Shown: positions 7,795-11,983 of the stretch, piece by piece
Layout of the letters: each line of letters starts with the position of its first letter
How positions within the stretch are numbered: the stretch's first letter is position 1
DNA from: Streptomyces regalis
GTDB taxonomy: Bacteria; Actinomycetota; Actinomycetes; Streptomycetales; Streptomycetaceae
DNA length: 11,983 nucleotides
Direction of reading: 5' to 3'
NCBI RefSeq assembly: GCF_001509475.1
Contig: NZ_LLZG01000085.1
Coordinates: 1 to 11,983, forward strand
Translations under genes and position numbers: made by a program
Notes under the pieces: generated by a model
Databases searched by the model: none
The model's input: the letters and a program-made list of their open reading frames with translations, nothing else
Told to the model about the DNA's origin: nothing

Positions 7795-7800
7795 TCCTTA
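7795..7800 (-). promoter_or_regulatory. Ribosome binding site deciding the mycosin start
   Basis: TAAGGA on the minus strand sits in the 22-base gap after the PG-rich gene stop, 11 bases before ATG 7783 and 17 before the alternative ATG at 7777. It favours the MPMPTRKM start and makes the long upstream extension of the frame unlikely. Confidence 0.6.
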
Positions 7801-7805
7801 CGAGT

Positions 7806-9560
7806 TCAGTCCACGACGGGCGGTGTCGCGCGACGTACGCCCTGCTGCCAGGTCTCTTCGTCTTCAGTGAGGTAGTCGGGGCGCTCGCCTCGGCGATCCT
7901 CATGACGAGACTCCTCCGAGCGAGAGCCCGGCGGCGTGCCGCCACGTCCAACCGGTCCGGTACCGTGCTGCGGATCGCCTGCCCGTCGCACCGCGCCTGA
8001 GGCCGAGTGTCCGCCGCGCGCACCGTCCTGACCTGCAGGACTTGCAGGACGCCCGCTGCCGCCTGAGACACCATGTACCGCTCCTGAGCCGCCCGGGGTG
8101 AAGGGGCGCGCACTCCCCGTCCCAGCCTGCTGGGGACGGCCACCGACGATGCCGCCCGTTTCCGAGGCGAAACGGCGAGTACCCGGCCCACCGCCTGGCG
8201 CAGAGGGAGCCGTACCCCGCGCTGTGGCGGATCCGCCGGCACTGATGGGGCGGGCATTCACGCTCCCCGGCGTCTGCGGGCGACCACCAATGATGCCTTC
8301 GGGCTGCCCTGCGATGGGTCGGCTGCCCCCCATTCCGCCCTGGGCTGCCCCAGGCCTTCCCGTACCGACGGGCTGGCCTGCTGGGCCGCGGCCGTAGATA
8401 CCTTCACCGCCGATCACTGTGCCCCGGGGGATACCGCCAGTGGCCCTCCCCGGAGACGGAGACACGGGCCTGCCGCCCGTGATGCCTCCTCCAGCGGTTG
8501 GACGCTGGGTGGAAGGCGCGGCACCAATGGGACCTTGCCCAGGGGCTACTGGAGGCCGGAATCCAGGGGAGGGGCGCCCTGTCCCCACTGAAGGGCCTGT
8601 TGGCCTTTGCGCACCTCCAGCCGCGGGCGGCACCATGCTCGGAGGTATCGCCGGATTCCCCTCTGGACGTCCTGTTGGACTCGGAGGGCCGCTGGCCGGA
8701 CCCGATGGGGCGGCTGGCGCTGGGGGCAGAGTGGCAACGCTGTCGATCTCCACACCCGTGGGCGGGTGCGGACGTGTCGCTCCTACGGGCTGGGTCCCGG
8801 AGGCGCTGGCAGAGGTCTCCGGAGTCCGGGCTGACCGGCTCGCTCCATCCCCCGAACCGGTCGGGCCGCTTGCCTGCCCATTGGTGCTACTACCAGGTGC
8901 AGCCCCACCAACAGCACCATCTCGGGTCAGGCCCTGCAACTCCTCACGCTTGCCCTTGTCCGGCATCACAGCGTTGGGCGGCGGCGGAAACTTCGGCTTC
9001 TCCAACCCGTCCATCTGCTGCGCAGACAGCGTGTAAGACTCCCCGAGCTTCTTCATCTGCCGAGCAGCCTCTAGCCGCTCCGCCTCCCGCTTGGCCAAGA
9101 CCGTCTGAATGTCCCGGGTCGAGTCACGGGCGACGGAAGCCGAATCCGGGTCCTTGGGCGTGGACCTCGCTGCTTCCAGATTCGCCTGCGCCGTCTTCAG
9201 GGTGGACTGGCCATACGACGTGTCCCGGGGGATCGAGGCCTGGACACTCGCGATCGTGCCGGCGGCCTCCTGGAGCCACTTCGACGCGCCCTCGCTGTAG
9301 TCCGCCAGCCGCAGCGTCGCGTTCGCGAGGTCTGCGCTCCAGGTGCGGAACGAATCAGCGCCCTCACCCTTCCAACTCACCCACTGCGGACGCGTCTTCA
9401 GCTCCTCGCCGACCTTCTTGATCTCCGCGCCCACCCGCAAGAGCTTGGCCGCGGCGATGATTACCGTGTTGGCGTCGGCCTGATCCAGCCAGGCGAGCAT
9501 GTCCTCGTGACTCATGCTCTCGAACGGTGTCTTGCCACCGCCCCTGCCCTTGTCGCCCAT
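7806..9560 (-). CDS. WXG-headed Pro/Gly-rich putative ESX substrate (584 aa)
   Basis: Residues about 15-110 are helical and include W-K-G at 63-65 (VSWKGEGADSF), a genuine WXG motif in the expected turn. Residues 115-190 form another charged helical part. From about 190 to 545 the protein is low-complexity and rich in Pro, Gly, Ala and Ser, with recurring G-I-x-G-G-R-P blocks. It ends in a distinct acidic motif, PDYLTEDEETW (561-571), then PPVVD. The head-plus-disordered-tail layout recalls mycobacterial PPE/EspB-like substrates by analogy, not demonstrated homology. Y563-L-T-E-D567 fits the Y-x-x-x-D/E secretion pattern known from ESX substrates, though its placement at the extreme C-terminus is unusual. 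GGGGAG (9566-9571) lies 5 bases before the ATG. The gene begins 41 bases after the stop of the preceding WXG-like gene and ends 22 bases before the mycosin start, so the three are probably one operon. The long tail may be a mycosin target or a wall-spanning linker. Confidence 0.9.
   Translation of the reverse strand: MGDKGRGGGKTPFESMSHEDMLAWLDQADANTVIIAAAKLLRVGAEIKKVGEELKTRPQWVSWKGEGADSFRTWSADLANATLRLADYSEGASKWLQEAAGTIASVQASIPRDTSYGQSTLKTAQANLEAARSTPKDPDSASVARDSTRDIQTVLAKREAERLEAARQMKKLGESYTLSAQQMDGLEKPKFPPPPNAVMPDKGKREELQGLTRDGAVGGAAPGSSTNGQASGPTGSGDGASRSARTPETSASASGTQPVGATRPHPPTGVEIDSVATLPPAPAAPSGPASGPPSPTGRPEGNPAIPPSMVPPAAGGAQRPTGPSVGTGRPSPGFRPPVAPGQGPIGAAPSTQRPTAGGGITGGRPVSPSPGRATGGIPRGTVIGGEGIYGRGPAGQPVGTGRPGAAQGGMGGSRPIAGQPEGIIGGRPQTPGSVNARPISAGGSATARGTAPSAPGGGPGTRRFASETGGIVGGRPQQAGTGSARPFTPGGSGAVHGVSGGSGRPASPAGQDGARGGHSASGAVRRAGDPQHGTGPVGRGGTPPGSRSEESRHEDRRGERPDYLTEDEETWQQGVRRATPPVVD
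8079..8486 (-). repeat. Coding repeats in the Pro/Gly-rich tail
   Basis: Within the 584-aa gene the block G-I-x-G-G-R-P occurs at residues 359-365, 422-428 and 470-476. The last two are followed by similar segments ending ARPISAGGSATA and ARPFTPGGSGAV. The copies are degenerate and unevenly spaced (63 and 48 residues), so this is a diverged low-complexity protein repeat rather than a fresh tandem duplication. It explains the long open frames seen on the opposite strand here. Confidence 0.6.
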
Positions 9561-9601
9561 CTCGTCTCCCCGTTATCCCCGTGATGCGTGAGTGGCCGTC
9601 A

Positions 9602-10192
9602 TCAGAAGCCCGATGCGCCGGATGTGTCGCCGCTTCCGGAGGTATCGCCCGGCTTCGTGGTCGCTCCACCCGGCGTACCTGGAACCTGCGGCTCGTAGCT
9701 TCCGCCGTAGTGCTCGGTCGTGTCCTTGCTGATGGACAGCATGCGCTGGCGGACGTCCGCGTCCACGTTCTCGTAGCCCTTGTGCGAGGCCAGGACCGCG
9801 ATGCTCATGCCCTCGATGGAGTCGGTGAGCAGCTTGGAGAGCTTCTCCAATTCCGAGATGACCGTCTCGTACGAGGTGAAGAGGTTGGTTGCCTCGGCCC
9901 AACCGCCGGAGCCACCACCGAAGTTGGCCCGCGCCATCGCGTCCTGTCCCACCTGCTTCGGGCCGGCCGGGCTTTCCTTCAGGTCCCGCAGGAGCGCGTC
10001 GATGCGGTCTCGGAACTTGGTGAAGGACTGCAGCTCGGTGATTACGTCACCGACAGTCGAAACGGCTGCCTGGAAGGCGCCCTCAACGCCGAACGCGGCT
10101 GCGCCCCACGATGCTGCTGCTCCGCCCAAATGGTCCGCCGCCCATGCGGCTGGGTCCGCCACAGGTGCGTCGATCGGCACGTCGTCCGCCAC
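9602..10192 (-). CDS. WXG-like helical protein, probable ESX substrate or partner
   Basis: With the GTG at 10192 the protein has 196 residues (starting as VADDVPIDAP, read as Met). A small, mostly Ala/Gly region (15-45) precedes two long helices. These are about 46-75 (up to IDALLRDLKES) and 100-160, joined by a Gly-rich turn with GGWAEA at 96-101. Y140-E-N-V-D144 just after the core of the second helix fits the Y-x-x-x-D/E export motif of ESX substrates. The tail (170-196) is Gly/Thr/Ser-rich and disordered. The frame is open back to an ATG at 10327, and another ATG lies at 10264, but neither has a Shine-Dalgarno. GGGGAGGA at 10197-10204 sits 4 bases before the GTG, and the residues upstream of it look non-coding. 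It is the first gene of the probable operon with the PG-rich protein and mycosin. It may pair with the PG-rich protein's WXG head as ESX partners do. Confidence 0.86.
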   Translation of the reverse strand: MADDVPIDAPVADPAAWAADHLGGAAASWGAAAFGVEGAFQAAVSTVGDVITELQSFTKFRDRIDALLRDLKESPAGPKQVGQDAMARANFGGGSGGWAEATNLFTSYETVISELEKLSKLLTDSIEGMSIAVLASHKGYENVDADVRQRMLSISKDTTEHYGGSYEPQVPGTPGGATTKPGDTSGSGDTSGASGF

Positions 10193-10196
10193 AGCA

Positions 10197-10204
10197 TCCT
10201 CCCC
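10197..10204 (-). promoter_or_regulatory. Strong ribosome binding site deciding a GTG start
   Basis: GGGGAGGA on the minus strand ends 4 bases before GTG 10192. It is close to the ideal complement of the 16S rRNA 3' end and is the reason for preferring the short form of the WXG-like gene over ATG starts at 10264 and 10327, which have no such site. Confidence 0.7.
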
Positions 10205-10322
10205 GTTAGCCAAAGCGTCAGGTTTCACTTTAGCTACGGGTACTGACAATTCGCCTGCCCTCATTGCTCGCGCAAGTAAGTGCACAAGTGGGCAAGTTGG
10301 GCATAGTCGGTCGCAACTGAAC

Positions 10323-10338
10323 GTCACGAATTCGTGAC
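10323..10338. promoter_or_regulatory. Perfect 16-bp palindrome, candidate operator
   Basis: GTCACGAATTCGTGAC is fully self-complementary with no spacer, as expected of a binding site for a dimeric repressor or activator. It lies 131 bases upstream of the GTG start of the ESX-like operon, within plausible promoter distance. The cognate regulator is unknown. The neighbouring XRE/DUF5753 protein is a candidate by position only. Confidence 0.45.
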
Positions 10339-10380
10339 AGCCGCTCTCGTCGCCGGCGTCGTCGATGGCCGAAAAGCGGC

Positions 10381-10415
10381 GCCCATATGCGATGGCATCG
10401 CAGGGGCCGATGGGC
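10381..10415. repeat. Nested inverted repeats
   Basis: The inner element TGCGATG-G-CATCGCA (10388-10402) is a perfect 7-bp inverted repeat around one base. Outside it GCCCAT (10381-10386) pairs with ATGGGC (10410-10415). Together they could form a two-part stem in RNA, or the inner palindrome may be a protein site. Lying between the DUF397 gene and the ESX-like operon, it could belong to either unit. Confidence 0.4.
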
Positions 10416-10460
10416 CACGCGGCACCGAGGTGCGGTGAAACCGCCGATAACTCAAGGGCA

Positions 10461-10493
10461 GGGATTGCGTCCCGGCCAGGGGGACCGCATCCC
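10461..10493 (-). terminator. Imperfect inverted repeat, possible terminator of XRE-DUF397 operon
   Basis: Arms GGGATTGCGTCCC (10461-10473) and GGGACCGCATCCC (10481-10493) pair at 10 of 13 positions around a 7-base loop, about 77 bases past the DUF397 stop. There is no T-run. It is the best terminator candidate for that operon, but the mid-stem mismatches make it weak. Confidence 0.3.
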
Positions 10494-10569
10494 TTTCAGC
10501 CTCAGTTTCGTGATGCGAACACCCGAGGATGTCACCGACAGCGTGTAGCGGCGATGGCAACGCAACGCC

Positions 10570-10764
10570 TCAGAGCAGGTGGTCCGCCTTCCCTGCCTTG
10601 ATGTCGAGGATGAGTGTGCGGAGGGCTTCTCGGGTGTCCGTGAGGTAGGTGTCTTCGGCGCCGGCTATGGCAATGTAGGCGTTGCCGTCGGGGTCAGTGC
10701 CGAGGCGGAAGCAGTTGTTGCCCTCACCGCAGAACGGCTCTTCCCAGGCGATGCGATCGGTCAC
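10570..10764 (-). CDS. DUF397 family small protein
   Basis: The protein has 64 residues. The pattern FCGEGNNCFRLG, then a short strand region, then a C-terminal helix (EALRTLILDIKAGKADHLL) matches the DUF397 family, which is abundant in Streptomyces and includes the developmental protein BldB and Scr2. Family members usually sit next to an XRE/DUF5753 regulator and are thought to modulate it, in a toxin/antitoxin-like or regulator/anti-regulator pairing. The start is GTG at 10764. TAGGAGA (10769-10775) just upstream overlaps the stop of the XRE gene, and the two genes are only 8 bases apart, so they are co-transcribed and probably coupled. The length is normal for the family. The role is taken from family knowledge; nothing here shows the binding partner directly. 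Confidence 0.91.
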   Translation of the reverse strand: MTDRIAWEEPFCGEGNNCFRLGTDPDGNAYIAIAGAEDTYLTDTREALRTLILDIKAGKADHLL

Positions 10765-10772
10765 GACGTCTC

Positions 10773-11624
10773 CTACAGCTCACGGGCGATCTTGTGGATG
10801 ACGTCACGCGATGCTGCCGGACTCATCGCTGCAGCGTCCATCCAGTCCAGATGCGCACGGTACTTCGTGAGCTGGGCCTCGGCATGGGTGAATTCCGGTC
10901 CGTGCGCCGAGTCCAGCTGCACGGTGTCGAGTTGGGGCACAGCCCCGTCCGCATAGAGCAGCGCATGCCCCGCGCCGGGGAACCCGCCCTTCGATGTGGG
11001 GATCACGCGGACTTCGATGTTCTCTCGTTCGGACTGGGAGGCCAGATGCTTGAGCTGCTCCCGGGTCGCGTCCGTACCGCCGTAGGGCATGCGCAGGGCT
11101 GCTTCGTGGACGTAAGCGATGTACGGACGTGGGTCCGGCCGTTCAAAGACCCGTTGGCGCTCCATGCGGTGTGCGACGCGCAGCTCGATCTCCAACCGAC
11201 TCAGAGGCGGCAGCACGGCAGCGAAGACGGCGCGGGCGTAGTCCTCGGTCTGGAGCAGACCAGGGGCATGCATGACCTGAGCGGTACGGACGCGGGCGGC
11301 GTGCCACTCCAACTCGGCGATATCCAGGAGCCCTGAGGGCAGCGTCCCCCGGTGACGCTCCCACCATCCGCGCTCCCTTCCGGCCGCCATGGCCACCAGG
11401 GCGTCGACGTAACTCCCATCTGTGCAGGCGTAGTTGCAGGCCAGGGTGCGGATGCGCTCCGGCGAGAAGGGACGGATACCCGACTCCATGTTGGACAGCC
11501 GCGTCCTGTCGATCCCCAAAAGGCCCGCGGCGTACTCCGTGGTGGCGCCTGCCGCCAGCCGCATCTTGCGCAGCTCGGCACCCAGACGCTTCTGCCGTTC
11601 CGTCGGAGTGGTTCTGGTTGACAT
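10773..11624 (-). CDS. XRE family regulator with DUF5753 domain (Scr1-like)
   Basis: The protein has 283 residues, the usual length for this family. An N-terminal helix-turn-helix (about 12-63: LGAELRKMRLAAGATTEYAAGLLGI, with TRLSNMESG as recognition helix) is followed by a DUF5753 domain (about 95-279). That domain includes the characteristic PGLLQTEDYARA (121-132), a basic RVAHRMERQ stretch and the C-terminal LTKYRAHLDWM helix. NCBI calls such proteins Scr1 family antitoxin-like transcriptional regulators. Relatives in Streptomyces occur in abaA- and whiJ-type loci with DUF397 proteins and anti-sigma-like ATPases, as here. The ATG at 11624 has no clear Shine-Dalgarno, so leaderless or weakly led translation is possible. 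A GATAAT word (11676-11681, minus strand) about 50 bases upstream could be its -10 element. Autoregulation through the upstream imperfect palindrome at 11669-11684 is plausible but inferred. Confidence 0.95.
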   Translation of the reverse strand: MSTRTTPTERQKRLGAELRKMRLAAGATTEYAAGLLGIDRTRLSNMESGIRPFSPERIRTLACNYACTDGSYVDALVAMAAGRERGWWERHRGTLPSGLLDIAELEWHAARVRTAQVMHAPGLLQTEDYARAVFAAVLPPLSRLEIELRVAHRMERQRVFERPDPRPYIAYVHEAALRMPYGGTDATREQLKHLASQSERENIEVRVIPTSKGGFPGAGHALLYADGAVPQLDTVQLDSAHGPEFTHAEAQLTKYRAHLDWMDAAAMSPAASRDVIHKIAREL

Positions 11625-11869
11625 GGCGACAGTCTGCCTGTGCGGGGGCAGGCACGTCCAAGTCCTTAGGGGGTAATTATCTCCAACTCGATGGACACTG
11701 TGACTCCGCGGTCTCTACATTCAGTAATGCGAAAGCTACTCACGGCAGTTGGAAGCGCATCGCGCGAGCCTGCCCGCACCCTCAATCCCTGGGAGGGGTG
11801 GGCCGCGCCAGGGAGACAAGCCACCAACTGCCCTTCGTCCAAGCCGCCTCACCCGGAACGGAGACCCGC
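11625..11869. promoter_or_regulatory. Divergent promoter region with structured leader
   Basis: These 245 bases separate two divergent genes. For the plus strand, TGGACA (11692-11697) and TACATT (11716-11721) at 18-base spacing make a fair sigma-70-type promoter, giving a leader of about 140 bases for the ATP-binding gene. In that leader GGCAGTTGG (11744-11752) is exactly complementary to CCAACTGCC (11824-11832), with smaller CCCTC/GAGGG pairing in between, so it could fold into a large stem. For the minus strand a GATAAT word lies at 11676-11681. The AT-rich core TAATTA with GG and CC flanks (11669-11684) is an imperfect palindrome placed where it could serve as an operator for both genes. 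Confidence 0.5.
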
Positions 11870-11983
11870 ATGCCCGACCCTCAGCCCTGGGAGTGCCACC
11901 TCAAGCTCCCCAACGACCCCCGAGTCCTCTCGATCGCCCGCCACACCATCCGCACCGCACTCCTCGGATACGCCCACACACCC
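11870..11983 (+). CDS. N-terminus of ATP-binding (anti-sigma-type) regulator, cut by window edge
   Basis: Only 38 codons are visible. After an ATG with GGAG 6 bases upstream (11860-11863), the sequence WECHLKLPNDPRVLSIARHT followed by an ILE/LEU-rich helix start matches the N-terminus of Streptomyces HATPase_c_2 proteins. Typically these begin with a strand of the form LPxDPRxxxIAR. They are anti-sigma-factor-like or RsbW-like ATPases that accompany XRE/DUF397 pairs, which is exactly the context here (divergent from the regulator). The ATP-binding N, G1 and G2 motifs lie beyond the window, so kinase competence cannot be judged. The call rests on the short motif plus context. Confidence 0.75.
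   Translation, partial: MPDPQPWECHLKLPNDPRVLSIARHTIRTALLGYAHTP

Larger units (their letters stand above)
10205..10569. promoter_or_regulatory. Gene-free region upstream of the ESX-like operon
   Basis: About 365 bases separate the DUF397 gene stop from the first ESX-like gene, both on the minus strand. I see no gene here; the open frames on both strands are short, Arg/Pro-rich and lack ribosome binding sites. The region holds two perfect palindromes (10323-10338, 10388-10402) and an imperfect inverted repeat (10461-10493). It also has three CAAGT words close together at 10273-10297 on the plus strand. The operon promoter should lie here, but no -35/-10 pair stands out. Confidence 0.5.

Noticed and set aside
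7784..8257. Extension of the mycosin frame by 158 residues upstream
   Set aside because: The extra part lies wholly in the PG-rich gene, is Arg-rich and lacks a ribosome binding site. It would also place the signal peptide in the middle of the protein.
8098..9421. Long plus-strand open frames opposite the PG-rich gene
   Set aside because: They arise from the Gly/Pro-rich, high-GC codons of the minus-strand gene read in reverse. The translations are low-complexity and have no ribosome binding sites.
10324..10560. 78-residue minus-strand frame between the DUF397 and WXG-like genes
   Set aside because: It has no ribosome binding site and an Arg/Pro/Ser-rich random appearance. It spans the palindromes and inverted repeats that better explain the region.
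1..11983. TTA (bldA-dependent) codons in the main genes
   Set aside because: I checked in-frame TTA candidates in the minus-strand genes and found none in frame, so there is no evidence here for bldA control.

Overview
The window looks like chromosomal DNA of a Streptomyces-type actinomycete. It is mostly around 65-72% GC with strong G/C bias at third codon positions. It carries two gene sets typical of that group: an XRE (DUF5753) regulator / DUF397 / ATP-binding protein module, and a set of WXG-like proteins next to a mycosin-type subtilase, which is the vocabulary of type VII (ESX) secretion. I see no tRNA, rRNA, CRISPR array, insertion sequence or transposase.

Left part (1-2940). A plus-strand gene for a predicted membrane-anchored or secreted protein of unknown function (147-818) faces a minus-strand gene for a 410-residue cysteine-bearing protein with one N-terminal membrane segment (2265-1033). 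A stretch of about 675 bases without a convincing gene follows (2266-2940). Its clearest feature is a perfect 13-bp hairpin at 2674-2703, probably a transcription terminator.

Central part (2941-10192, all minus strand). Read in the direction of transcription it holds: a 196-aa helical WXG-like protein with a GTG start and a strong Shine-Dalgarno; a 584-aa protein with a WXG-like head, a long Pro/Gly-rich tail and an acidic C-terminal motif; a mycosin-like membrane-anchored subtilase with intact Asp-His-Asn-Ser residues; a 172-bp gap; a 158-aa WXG-like protein; a 762-aa protein with a WAG motif in its helical head and a hydrophobic segment near its C-terminus; and a lipoprotein whose start overlaps the preceding stop by 8 bases. 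The two groups (10192-6536 and 6363-2941) look like two adjacent transcription units. No EccB, EccC, EccD or EccE gene lies in the window, so if these are ESX substrates the secretion machinery is encoded elsewhere. GC content drops sharply over the last ~65 codons of the 762-aa gene and through the lipoprotein gene.

Right part (10193-11983). A gene-poor stretch with two perfect short palindromes and one imperfect inverted repeat separates the ESX-like locus from a minus-strand XRE/DUF5753 regulator and its DUF397 partner. A divergent plus-strand gene, cut by the window edge, starts like an anti-sigma-type ATP-binding protein. This is the abaA/whiJ/Scr1-Scr2 style of developmental regulator cluster. 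Whether it controls the neighbouring ESX-like locus cannot be told from sequence alone.
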